The position numbers and the translations under genes were made by a program. From NCBI GenBank assembly GCA_051873875.1, contig JBJEFI010000029.1:1-17196 (forward strand): a stretch of 17,196 nt of DNA, in the 5' to 3' direction. Below the pieces are notes generated by a model. It was not told the DNA's origin, did no database searches, and saw nothing but the letters and a program-made list of their open reading frames with translations. This document shows, piece after piece, positions 1-6,775 of this stretch; position 1 is the stretch's first letter; every line of letters begins with the position of its first letter. This stretch comes from JBJEFI01 sp051873875. GTDB taxonomy: Bacteria; Bacillota; Bacilli; Bacillales; Bacillaceae_G.

Positions 1-470
1 TCCCTTAAAGCTTGGATAGCCTCTACTACATTTTTCATATTTTCTGCATCATTCATTTCCTTTCTAGCATGAAGTAAAACTGGTCGCACTGATTCTACTG
101 AACGTCCAAATTCATACATCCATTCATATCGTGGCACCATCCACGTATGAAAATGATGCGTTGTATCCTCATTGTAAAAATAATAGACATGCTCAATTCC
201 TAGGACATCTCGTTGTGCCTTTCTAATCTTCGTTAACAAATGAATATAATCTAATTTTTCTTCTTCCGTTAATTCATCCAAACATGTAATATGCCGCTTA
301 GAAGCAACAATTACTAATCCTTTTATTGGATAAGCTACGTCTTGATGGGCATGAAAGTACTTTGTTTCAACAATTACTCCACCATCTGGCTCAATCACTC
401 CACTTGTAATCGCACAACTCAAACAAGCTACTTCTACCGTCTTCCCATTCGCTAATTGCATTTTTCTCAT
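1..470 (-). CDS. HIT-family nucleotide-binding protein, 3' end outside window
   Basis: The translated 156 residues read as a histidine-triad protein, a family that hydrolyses or transfers nucleotidyl groups (diadenosine polyphosphates, nucleoside phosphoramidates) in the cytoplasm. A CLSC pair at residues 17-20 sits where bacterial HIT proteins often carry a CxxC. The signature is at 105-114, HHFHTWMVPR, with the middle catalytic histidine expected at 108. Aligned on the trailing PR, the third triad histidine is replaced by Trp110, so the exact reaction is uncertain. The ATG at 470 follows GGGAGGGG with about 7 nt spacing; a second in-frame ATG lies three codons later and is less well placed. 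The gene lies 52 bp downstream of a Nudix gene in the same direction, with a hairpin terminator between them. The stop codon is beyond position 1. Confidence 0.85.
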   Translation of the reverse strand, partial: MRKMQLANGKTVEVACLSCAITSGVIEPDGGVIVETKYFHAHQDVAYPIKGLVIVASKRHITCLDELTEEEKLDYIHLLTKIRKAQRDVLGIEHVYYFYNEDTTHHFHTWMVPRYEWMYEFGRSVESVRPVLLHARKEMNDAENMKNVVEAIQALR

Positions 471-494
471 CTTATTTCCCCTCCCATTTTCTTC

Positions 495-524
495 AAAAAA
501 ATAGTTATACAATCATGTATAACT
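495..524 (-). terminator. Intrinsic terminator of the Nudix gene
   Basis: A perfect 9-bp inverted repeat (AGTTATACA / TGTATAACT, 503-524) with a 4-nt loop is followed on the minus strand by A and seven T (495-501). The stop codon of the Nudix gene lies inside the stem. The stem is AT-rich, so termination may be partial and the HIT gene downstream could receive read-through. Confidence 0.6.
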
Positions 525-1146
525 ACTGTTCTAAATAAGGATTAATTTTTTCGACAAGCTGTTCTAAATATGTATTTTGATGGGGAACAAACCCCTGTTT
601 TCCAACAACTTTTTCAATTTGCTTTTGTTGCCCATCTTGATGAACTACAAATCCTTTTACAAGAATGTCTTCTCTTTTTCCTGAACATAGTTCGACAAAT
701 TGCTTCCATTCTGCTCGTACAATACCTGCGACTTCCTCTTCCTGAAGTTGAAAAACTTCCATTGGTTCTGGCATCATATATAAGAAAACATGTCCAAACT
801 CTTTATCTATTATCTTATCTGTTACAATGCAATTGGCAATGGCACCTATATATACCAGCGACTCCATTGCAACGTCAATGCCTAATTCCTCCTTCACTTC
901 TCGTATCCCATCTGAAACTGTTTCATCTGCTAATATATGACCAGCTGCCGTAATATCTAACAAACTCGGAAAATCCTTTTTAATTTCACTTCGAAGCTGG
1001 AAATAAATATAATCATTATCTTTTTCTCTCTTCAGAAACCAACAGTGAAAAGTTTCATGCCAATATCCTTTTTTATGTACTTCTTCTCTACTTGCAATAC
1101 CTATTGCTTTCCTTTGTTCATCAACAACCTTTAGCATTTCATCCAT
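523..1146 (-). CDS. Nudix hydrolase, IPP-isomerase-like subgroup (207 aa)
   Basis: Nudix enzymes hydrolyse a nucleoside diphosphate linked to another group, using a metal bound by the Nudix box. Here the box runs from about G69 to I90, with the metal-binding REVKEELGI intact at 82-90. Counted strictly, the loop between the first Glu (75) and REV is one residue shorter than GX5EX7REUXEEXGU. The flanking text (GYWHETFHCWFLKR at 27-40, then FQLRS and ITAAGHI) resembles the subgroup of isopentenyl-diphosphate-isomerase-like Nudix proteins such as YfcD, whose substrates are poorly known. I start at ATG 1146 rather than 1164 because GAGGTGGGGG lies between the two ATGs at good spacing for the second. 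A promoter lies just upstream and a terminator covers the stop, so this is probably a monocistronic unit. Confidence 0.88.
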   Translation of the reverse strand: MDEMLKVVDEQRKAIGIASREEVHKKGYWHETFHCWFLKREKDNDYIYFQLRSEIKKDFPSLLDITAAGHILADETVSDGIREVKEELGIDVAMESLVYIGAIANCIVTDKIIDKEFGHVFLYMMPEPMEVFQLQEEEVAGIVRAEWKQFVELCSGKREDILVKGFVVHQDGQQKQIEKVVGKQGFVPHQNTYLEQLVEKINPYLEQ

Positions 1147-1152
1147 GCCTAT

Positions 1153-1162
1153 CCCCCACCTC
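1153..1162 (-). promoter_or_regulatory. Shine-Dalgarno that sets the Nudix start
   Basis: GAGGTGGGGG ends 6 nt before the ATG at 1146 and overlaps the alternative ATG at 1164, which therefore cannot be served by it. Confidence 0.75.
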
Positions 1163-1189
1163 ATTAAATAGTGAAACGGAATTTTAGTA

Positions 1190-1219
1190 ATTATACGATA
1201 AATACAACTAAATTTACAA
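1190..1219 (-). promoter_or_regulatory. Sigma-A-type promoter for the Nudix gene
   Basis: A perfect TATAAT (-10, 1190-1195) follows TTGTAA (-35, 4 of 6 matches, 1214-1219) with an 18-bp spacer on the minus strand. The -35 box overlaps the T-tract of the upstream gene's terminator. Confidence 0.55.
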
Positions 1220-1253
1220 AAAATAAAAACCCTACGACATCGTGTATCGTAGG
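1218..1253 (-). terminator. Intrinsic terminator after the 57-aa membrane protein gene
   Basis: CCTACGA and TCGTAGG (1231-1253) form a 7-bp stem with a 9-nt loop. On the minus strand it is followed by GTTTTTATTTTTTG, a typical interrupted T-tract. It lies 13 bp after the stop at 1266. Confidence 0.75.
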
Positions 1254-1265
1254 ATTCCCTATTTC

Positions 1266-1439
1266 TTAATTACTTTTTGTCCATTTCATTACAGAATACA
1301 AAATAATGGAAAAAACAGTACCGCTAACAAGTAAGGAAATTAAAAAATTTGATGTAAAAATATCATTTCCTTTAAGCAACATACCTACAATTATAAAAAC
1401 AACAATATAAATACCCGCATTTGCTATCAATTTTTTCAT
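1266..1439 (-). CDS. Small two-helix membrane protein (57 aa), function unknown
   Basis: This frame opens MKKLIANAGIYIVVFIIVGM and ends VMKWTKSN. Two hydrophobic stretches, about residues 8-22 and 32-50, are separated by the short polar turn KGNDIFTS, so it should be a helical hairpin in the membrane with both ends positively charged. The start is well supported: GGGGAGGA precedes the ATG with a 7-nt spacer. A good terminator follows the stop, so the unit has the full anatomy of a real small gene. It lies 152 bp downstream of the MFS transporter gene in the same direction with no clear terminator between, so co-transcription is possible. I do not recognise a family. Many Bacillus genomes carry such short hypothetical membrane proteins, and this one shows no feature that suggests a toxin or a leader peptide. 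Confidence 0.72.
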   Translation of the reverse strand: MKKLIANAGIYIVVFIIVGMLLKGNDIFTSNFLISLLVSGTVFSIILYSVMKWTKSN

Positions 1440-1591
1440 AAATAAATCCTCCCCAAAATTTATTTATTATTTTGATTGCATAATTTATTACCTCTCCCTT
1501 TTCATTTTACCATTATTTTCATATAAACTCTTCCTTCTAAAATAGTAAAATTCCATTCTTTTTGTGCACTCCAAATTTGACTAAAAACAAA

Positions 1592-2887
1592 TTAAGCACT
1601 TATGTTTCCTGTAGTAAGTTCAAGGTTCAATTTCTTCAAAGAATAGATATTAAATAGAAGAAATAGTATCCCTCCTGCAATAGGCATCACATAAGAAGGC
1701 ATATAATTTAATAGAATTCCTGATGATATCATTGCGATAGGAAGCATTATTTTCCCAACGCTAAGACCTATACTCAACACTCTCCCCCTGTATTCATCCG
1801 AAATCTCTTTTTGCATAAAATAGGACAACGGAATATCAATAAGTGCTATAATCACACCAAAAAAGAACATGACCGTACTGTAAAAACAGACATAAATAAT
1901 AGCATTCATTTGTAGGCTTTCTAAAATAATTGGCGCTCCAGAAAGAATCATAAAAATAGATAAAGAAACACTTAAATATTTTAATAGAATGGAATAGGAA
2001 ATCCTTTCAGTAATTTTCTTTACTAATAAAGCGCCTACTATCATTCCAACTGGAAATGCTCCTTGAATAATTCCAAACTCCTTAGAACCAAGCTTCAAAA
2101 CTGTATTAATGATATATGGTAATGGAACAGTCACAGCAAACCCAAGAAAGAAATTGATTAAAATTAAAATAAAAAATAAACTCTTAATCCTTTTTCTTGC
2201 AAATAAATAGCGAAATCCATCCTTTATATCTTTAATAAAATGGATTTTTTCATCTAAATTCCCTTCATCTAATTGTATATGAGAAAGTTTGAAATCAATA
2301 AACAGTAGCGATAACCCAGAAAGAATAAAACAAACACTGTTTATAATCATAAAAGCTTTGATATCAAAGATTGCAAACGCAACTCCCCCTAGCATTGGCC
2401 CTAGGATGGATGAGATAGAGTCAATTATTTTACTAATCGAGTTAATATTCATTAACATCTTTTCTGATACGATATTTGGTTTTGCTGCTTCCATTCCTAT
2501 TCCAAAAAATGTGGTAAACACCGTCAAAAGAAAGGTTGTTACATAAATAATAGGTAATTTGAATTCATATTTCATACACAATACATAAATAAACATCAAC
2601 AAAATCCCACTAAGCAGTTCCATTGAAACAACTAATACTTTTTTATTACATTTGTCAGCAATTACTCCAGCAAGTGGATTAATAATAACCATTGGAATAA
2701 TCCCTAATATCAGCGTAACTGCAAAACTTAAGGCTGATCCTGTTAGCTTCAAAACATAGAACCCTAATGCAAAATTAAAAATTGATGTTCCAAATATGGA
2801 AATGGTCTTTCCTGTAGAATAGAGAAATAAATTCCTTATCTCTTTCTTCCTCGTTTGATAATTACTATTCATCTTTACTTTATCCAT
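1592..2887 (-). CDS. MFS transporter, macrolide/drug-efflux-like (431 aa)
   Basis: The protein has the length and about twelve hydrophobic segments expected of a major facilitator superfamily permease, driven by the proton gradient in the cytoplasmic membrane. The loop between helices 2 and 3 carries the MFS signature GVIADKCNKK at 74-83 (GxxxD followed by basic residues). The first helix starts around residue 24 after a basic N-terminal tail, and a charged central loop near residues 200-225 divides the two six-helix halves. The overall text resembles the MFS_3 / Mef-like efflux group, but the substrate cannot be read from the sequence. The ATG at 2887 follows GTGAGGTGG with 7-nt spacing. The upstream neighbour is a MerR-type regulator fused to a methyltransferase. 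A MerR protein next to an efflux pump is a common arrangement for drug-responsive control, but a terminator separates the two genes here. Confidence 0.88.
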   Translation of the reverse strand: MDKVKMNSNYQTRKKEIRNLFLYSTGKTISIFGTSIFNFALGFYVLKLTGSALSFAVTLILGIIPMVIINPLAGVIADKCNKKVLVVSMELLSGILLMFIYVLCMKYEFKLPIIYVTTFLLTVFTTFFGIGMEAAKPNIVSEKMLMNINSISKIIDSISSILGPMLGGVAFAIFDIKAFMIINSVCFILSGLSLLFIDFKLSHIQLDEGNLDEKIHFIKDIKDGFRYLFARKRIKSLFFILILINFFLGFAVTVPLPYIINTVLKLGSKEFGIIQGAFPVGMIVGALLVKKITERISYSILLKYLSVSLSIFMILSGAPIILESLQMNAIIYVCFYSTVMFFFGVIIALIDIPLSYFMQKEISDEYRGRVLSIGLSVGKIMLPIAMISSGILLNYMPSYVMPIAGGILFLLFNIYSLKKLNLELTTGNISA

Positions 2888-2975
2888 GTCAAATCCACCT
2901 CACTAAACTTTTTTTATAAGTTTATGTTGTTGTGTAAACCCGACATCAATAGGTCAATTCGCTAAATTTATTAAA

Positions 2976-3006
2976 TAAAAATAAAAAAGATAGGGTTAAC
3001 CCTACC
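2976..3006 (-). terminator. Intrinsic terminator of the MerR/methyltransferase gene
   Basis: GATAGGG TTAA CCCTACC (2989-3006) folds into a 7-bp stem with a TTAA loop, with one G-U pair on the minus strand. It is followed by TTTTTTATTTTTATTT. The TAG stop of the gene lies within the hairpin. Confidence 0.75.
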
Positions 3007-3832
3007 TTTTGCCAAAAAACGAATAATAATATATCTCTTCTCCTTGTACAAAGAAATTCTCATATCTGCCACCTCTATTAATATATTCAGAAGTCCTTTC
3101 ATCAAGAGGTGTATAATTCAAGCTACTAATATTTCCTTTAATCTTTCTCTCTATAAAATTGTCTCTAAATCTAGTTTCAATTATACTTTTAATACTGAAA
3201 TTCTTAAAAGCAATAAATGAACCTAATAAGTAACATTCAGGTTTAAAAAGAGATACCAGTTCTCTAAGCAAAAACTTCTCATGTTCAAAGCTATAATTAC
3301 TAGTACCCGTTTGATCAATTACCAGATCAACAGAGTAATTTTGTATAGGGATATCTAAAAAATCACTGCAAATAAAGAGGACATTTCTTTTTAGACCCGT
3401 TCTCTCCAATGCACTTTTTAAAAAACGATGCCGATTCAAATTATGGTCAACAGCAATATATAAGCAATCTTCCGGTAACTCCTGATAAATATTTCGTAGA
3501 AAAAAACCGACTCCTGATCCTAATTCAAGTAATACTTTATTTCTTAAGTCTACTTGTGCTAGCTTCCGCTTTGCCCATTCCCCACCTTTATGGATATTTT
3601 CCAAATAAGCAGGTTCCGTTACTTGAATATATTCTAANNNNNNNNNNNNNNNNNNNNNNNNNNNNNNNNNNNNNNNNNNNNNNNNNNNNNNNNNNNNNNN
3701 NNNNNNNNNNNNNNNNNNNNNNNNNNNNNNNNNNNNNCCCCTTTTTTCAGGCAAGATTAATCCTAATTCCATATAATGCCTAATTGTATCAATGCTTATA
3801 TGATTTATTTCTCCAAATCTGCCAATTTTCAT
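3002..3832 (-). CDS. MerR-type regulator fused to SAM-dependent methyltransferase, interrupted by an assembly gap
   Basis: The first 31 residues match the MerR helix-turn-helix: MKIGRFGEIN, then SIDTIRHYMELGLILPEKR, with the typical RHY...GLILP. After the gap, the C-terminal part carries a class I methyltransferase fold: motif I LLELGSGVGFF, acidic YIAVDHN at the end of the next strand, then DLVIDQTGTSNY. Such proteins would bind DNA and SAM, but which group they methylate is unknown to me. The 100 N would encode only about 33 residues. A MerR domain with its wing and linker helix needs more than that, so the real gap is probably larger. The frame agrees across the gap, which by chance would happen one time in three. 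Two neighbouring genes joined by misassembly is the main alternative. The ATG at 3832 follows AAAGGGGGG with 9-nt spacing. Confidence 0.65.
   Translation of the reverse strand: MKIGRFGEINHISIDTIRHYMELGLILPEKRXXXXXXXXXXXXXXXXXXXXXXXXXXXXXXXXXXLEYIQVTEPAYLENIHKGGEWAKRKLAQVDLRNKVLLELGSGVGFFLRNIYQELPEDCLYIAVDHNLNRHRFLKSALERTGLKRNVLFICSDFLDIPIQNYSVDLVIDQTGTSNYSFEHEKFLLRELVSLFKPECYLLGSFIAFKNFSIKSIIETRFRDNFIERKIKGNISSLNYTPLDERTSEYINRGGRYENFFVQGEEIYYYSFFGKR
3638..3737. other. Assembly gap, exactly 100 N
   Basis: The run is exactly 100 unknown bases, the usual placeholder for a gap of unknown size. It removes the wing and linker part of the MerR-like protein, so the length and frame of that gene are not established. 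Confidence 0.97.
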
Positions 3833-3848
3833 TGTGAATAACCCCCCT

Positions 3849-3884
3849 TTAGATAATCATATCTAACGGATTAAATCGATTCAA
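3849..3884 (-). promoter_or_regulatory. Promoter of the MerR-like gene with an inverted repeat over the -10 box
   Basis: On the minus strand TTGAAT (-35, 3879-3884) and TATGAT (-10, 3856-3861, 5 of 6 matches) are 17 bp apart. The -10 box is the centre of a perfect inverted repeat, TTAGATA-TGAT-TATCTAA (3849-3866). A protein bound there would block RNA polymerase directly, so this is a good candidate operator, perhaps for autoregulation. Classical MerR activators instead bind a 19-20 bp spacer between -35 and -10. The rest of the 427-bp stretch between this gene and htpG (3833-4259) holds only the htpG terminator; I see no convincing gene in it. Confidence 0.5.
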
Positions 3885-4217
3885 CTTCATTTACAAATTG
3901 TGACTGCAAAAATTATAATAAATCACTTATTTATAAAAAGTATTTCTTCCCTGACTATTGCTGCATCAAAAATAATTTATAACTGCTATCAGCTAATTAA
4001 GTTAATCCATACAACTATAGATAATAAAGACAATACAATAGCTACTAAATTTGTAACAACTGTATTCATTCGAGATATTAATCTTTTATCAAAATCACTA
4101 CTGAAACTTTTAGAGATCACAAAGCTAAAATTTAACTAAAGTCTTTCATAATGAACTTACATGATTTGAAATATAATTGATTTATCTATACAATGTTCTC
4201 TAATCTATTTTCAACAC

Positions 4218-4250
4218 AAAAAAACAGGCAATCAAATCTGATTGCCTGTT
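4218..4250 (-). terminator. Intrinsic terminator of htpG
   Basis: A perfect 12-bp stem (AACAGGCAATCA / TGATTGCCTGTT, 4223-4250) with a 4-nt loop is followed on the minus strand by seven T (4218-4224, partly in the stem). It lies 9 bp after the stop codon. Confidence 0.9.
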
Positions 4251-4259
4251 CCACTCTTT

Positions 4260-6140
4260 CTATACCATCATTTTACAAATGTCATTTGTAAATGATACTG
4301 GGTCTTCAATTGATAAGCCTTCAATTAAAAGGGCTTGATTGAATAGTAAGTTTGTATATAAGTTTAATTTTTCTTTATCTTGTTCAAATGCTTGTTTTAG
4401 TGATGCAAAGACTTCATGATGTGGATTAATTTCTAACACTTTCTCTGCTTTTACATCTTCACCGTTTGGCATTGCGCGTAAGATTTTTTCCATTTCAATG
4501 GAAATAGCTCCTTCTGTTGCTAAGCAAACTGGGTGTGATTTTAAGCGTTTTGATGCACGTACATCTTTTACTTTTCCTGTTAAGATTTCTTTCATTGCTT
4601 CAAAAAGTGCTTTGTTTTCATTTTCTTCTGCTTCTGTTACTTTTTCATCTTCTTTTGGTTCGATGCCTAAGTCACCACTTGAAACCGATTTAAATTCTTT
4701 CTCTTTATAGTTCATTAACACTTGAATTGCAAACTCATCGATTTCTTCTGTGAAATATAGAATTTCATAACCAGCATCTTTCACCATTTCTGTTTGTGGA
4801 AGCTTTTCAATGCGATCAATCGATTCACCAGTTGCATAATAAATGTATTTTTGATCTTCTGGCATACGACTTACATATTCATCTAACGTCACTAATTTCT
4901 TCTCCTTTGAAGAAGAGAACATAATTAAATCTTGTAAGTCATCTTTGTGCATACCAAAATCACTATATACACCATATTTTAACTGTCTGCCAAACGCATT
5001 GTAGAATGATTCATATTTTTCTCTTTCATTCTTTAACACATTTTGTAGTTCTTTTTTGATTTTATTTTTAATGTTTTTCGCAATTAATTTTAATTGACGG
5101 TCATGTTGCAGGATTTCACGTGAAATATTTAATGATAAATCCTCAGAATCAACCATCCCTTTTACAAAGCTAAAGTAATCCGGTAGTAAATCTGCACATT
5201 TCTCCATAATTAACACGCCGCTTGAATATAACTCTAACCCTTTTTCAAACTCTTTTGTGTAATAATCATAAGAGGCTGTTTCTGGAATATATAAAATCGA
5301 ATTATAACGAACTGTACCATCAACACGTAAATGAAGATGCTTTAATGGTTTATCAAAACCATAGCGTTTTTCTTGATAGAAATTATCATAATCTTCATCT
5401 GTTAGTTCGTTTTTGTTTTTTCTCCAGATTGGAACCATGCTGTTAATGGTTTGTTCTTCTTGATATTCATCATACTCATTTTCGCTACCTTCTTTTAATG
5501 TACGAGAAGTCACATCCATTTTAATTGGATAACGAATGAAATCAGAATACTTCTTCACGATTGCTTTTAGACGGTATTCATCTAAAAATTCATCATAATT
5601 TTCGTCTTCCGTATTTTCTTTAATTGTTAAAACAATTTCTGTCCCTACTGTTTCTTTTTCAGTTGGTTCAATTGTGTAGCCATCTGCACCTGTTGATTCC
5701 CATTTATATGCTTGGTCACTATGTAACGCTTTTGTTGTAACAGTTACAGCATCTGCTACCATAAATGCTGAATAGAAACCAACACCAAATTGCCCGATAA
5801 TATCAACGCCATCTTTTACTTCATTTTCTGTTTTAAATGCTAACGATCCACTTTTTGCAATGATACCTAGGTTATTTTCTAACTCTTCTTGTGTCATCCC
5901 AATACCAGTATCACTAATTTTTAATGTACGGCTATCTTTATTAGCCTCAATTTTAATATAATAATCATCTTTATTAAACGTAATATTCTCATCTGATAGT
6001 GCTTTATAGTAAATTTTATCAATTGCATCACTTGCATTAGAAATTAATTCACGTAAAAAGATTTCTTTGTGTGAATAAATAGAGTTAATCATCATCTCTA
6101 ACAAGCGCTTCGACTCTGCTTGAAATTGCATTTTTGCCAT
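4260..6140 (-). CDS. htpG: Molecular chaperone HtpG (Hsp90 family), 626 aa
   Basis: HtpG is the bacterial Hsp90, a cytoplasmic homodimeric ATPase that remodels client proteins during stress. All three regions are present. The N-terminal GHKL ATPase carries E31 and N35 (ELISNASDAID), DTGIGM at 77-82 and the lid motif GQFGVGFYSAF at 116-126. The middle domain carries the conserved arginine of NISREILQHD (R341). The C-terminal dimerisation part ends at 626, a normal family length. The frame opens seven codons earlier at 6161, but GGAAGGGGA lies between the two ATGs, so I start at MAKMQFQAES (6140). It is a single-gene unit with its own promoter and a strong terminator. A CIRCE site lies in the leader, which implies repression by HrcA. 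In B. subtilis htpG is not part of the HrcA regulon, so this site is notable. Confidence 0.97.
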   Translation of the reverse strand: MAKMQFQAESKRLLEMMINSIYSHKEIFLRELISNASDAIDKIYYKALSDENITFNKDDYYIKIEANKDSRTLKISDTGIGMTQEELENNLGIIAKSGSLAFKTENEVKDGVDIIGQFGVGFYSAFMVADAVTVTTKALHSDQAYKWESTGADGYTIEPTEKETVGTEIVLTIKENTEDENYDEFLDEYRLKAIVKKYSDFIRYPIKMDVTSRTLKEGSENEYDEYQEEQTINSMVPIWRKNKNELTDEDYDNFYQEKRYGFDKPLKHLHLRVDGTVRYNSILYIPETASYDYYTKEFEKGLELYSSGVLIMEKCADLLPDYFSFVKGMVDSEDLSLNISREILQHDRQLKLIAKNIKNKIKKELQNVLKNEREKYESFYNAFGRQLKYGVYSDFGMHKDDLQDLIMFSSSKEKKLVTLDEYVSRMPEDQKYIYYATGESIDRIEKLPQTEMVKDAGYEILYFTEEIDEFAIQVLMNYKEKEFKSVSSGDLGIEPKEDEKVTEAEENENKALFEAMKEILTGKVKDVRASKRLKSHPVCLATEGAISIEMEKILRAMPNGEDVKAEKVLEINPHHEVFASLKQAFEQDKEKLNLYTNLLFNQALLIEGLSIEDPVSFTNDICKMMV

Positions 6141-6150
6141 ATTATGTATA

Positions 6151-6159
6151 TCCCCTTCC
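6151..6159 (-). promoter_or_regulatory. Shine-Dalgarno that sets the htpG start
   Basis: GGAAGGGGA lies 10 nt upstream of the ATG at 6140 and immediately follows the alternative ATG at 6161, which it cannot serve. Confidence 0.75.
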
Positions 6160-6185
6160 ATATTATATGTAATATGATTTATATT

Positions 6186-6212
6186 TTAGCACTCTAAACA
6201 ATAAAGTGCTAA
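6186..6212 (-). promoter_or_regulatory. CIRCE operator (HrcA site) in the htpG leader
   Basis: The published CIRCE consensus is TTAGCACTC-N9-GAGTGCTAA. On the minus strand this site reads TTAGCACTT-N9-GAGTGCTAA, with 17 of 18 arm positions matching and the spacer exactly 9 nt. It lies 45 bp upstream of the htpG start and directly after the predicted transcription start, the classical position for HrcA repression of heat-shock genes. Confidence 0.88.
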
Positions 6213-6220
6213 CAAACTAT

Positions 6221-6249
6221 TTAATATCACATAAAAAAAGAATTGTCAA
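6221..6249 (-). promoter_or_regulatory. Sigma-A promoter of htpG
   Basis: A perfect TTGACA (-35, 6244-6249) is separated by 17 bp from TATTAA (-10, 4 of 6 matches, 6221-6226). Transcription would start around 6212-6215, right at the edge of the CIRCE site. The -35 box lies within the 3' arm of the neighbouring terminator hairpin. Confidence 0.65.
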
Positions 6250-6290
6250 TCATTCCTATTTTCATGAGTGGATGAATGATTTACAATTCT
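6232..6290 (-). terminator. Long-stem terminator of the GNAT/Nudix pair
   Basis: Two 17-nt arms (6239-6255 and 6274-6290; AGAATTGT...CATTC against GAATGATT...ATTCT) pair with one mismatch around an 18-nt loop. On the minus strand seven T follow. The plus strand also has a T-tract (CTTTTTTATA), so it could work in both directions. Confidence 0.75.
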
Positions 6291-6324
6291 CTTTTTTATA
6301 TGGAAAAAACCTTTTTAAATGATA

Positions 6325-6771
6325 TTAAAAATATTCAACTATCTGTCTATCTACCTCATCTATATTTCCTATTTCTTCATGTAAATCCCATAGTTTGATG
6401 GCAACTGTTTCATCATTTTCTACAAAAGGCTGTAATTCTTCAATATTCGTATAATAAACTGGATTATACTTTAATCTTTCATCTCGTATATTTTTTATCT
6501 TTAATAAACCTTTAAACTCTAAATCCGTTACAATTTGCCCTGTTTCTTCATAAAGCTCTCTTATTGCACATTGCTTTGGGGTTTCCCCCTTTTCCCTTCG
6601 ACCAGCAGGTAATTCCCATTGTTGTCGCCATTTGTTATAACAAAAAAGGTATTTATCCTTACATTTTAAAATTGCAAAAGACCCAGCTAATGAATCATTC
6701 TGATATATATCCTTTTCTTCTATTGAAATAAATTCAAGAAATAACCACCCATTATTTTTTAATCTATTCAC
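6325..6771 (-). CDS. Nudix hydrolase, MutT-like (148 aa)
   Basis: A complete canonical Nudix box runs from G57 to Q79: GRREKGE at 57-63, then RELYEETG at 71-78. The first part of the sheet precedes it (SFAILKCKDKYLFCYN, WELPAG). The product should be a small cytoplasmic pyrophosphohydrolase acting on a nucleotide or nucleotide derivative; the substrate cannot be deduced. The start is a GTG at 6771, with AAGGAG placed 7 nt before it. That Shine-Dalgarno lies inside the end of the upstream acetyltransferase gene and only 4 bp separate the two genes, so the pair is almost certainly one operon with coupled translation. A long-stem terminator follows. Confidence 0.9.
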   Translation of the reverse strand: MNRLKNNGWLFLEFISIEEKDIYQNDSLAGSFAILKCKDKYLFCYNKWRQQWELPAGRREKGETPKQCAIRELYEETGQIVTDLEFKGLLKIKNIRDERLKYNPVYYTNIEELQPFVENDETVAIKLWDLHEEIGNIDEVDRQIVEYF

Positions 6772-6775
6772 AACC

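Noticed and set aside
1488..1556. 22-codon minus frame and several shorter start-stop pairs between the MFS gene and the 57-aa gene
   Set aside because: Too short, with weak or no translation signals for the longest one; uORF control cannot be argued from this sequence alone.
3989..4069. 26-residue single-helix peptide on the minus strand (MNTVVTNLVAIVLSLLSIVV...), similar in shape to type I toxin peptides
   Set aside because: No Shine-Dalgarno before the ATG, no clear promoter or antisense RNA unit; AT-rich DNA yields such peptides easily.
3900..4139. 79-codon plus-strand frame beginning with GTG
   Set aside because: No Shine-Dalgarno, extremely AT-rich residue use (Ile, Asn, Lys, Thr, Leu) and no domain; it looks like a chance frame in AT-rich DNA.
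4218..4250. Perfect inverted repeats here and at 8628-8658 considered as insertion-sequence ends
   Set aside because: Both have the stem plus T-tract form and lie just after stop codons, so they are ordinary terminators; no transposase is present.
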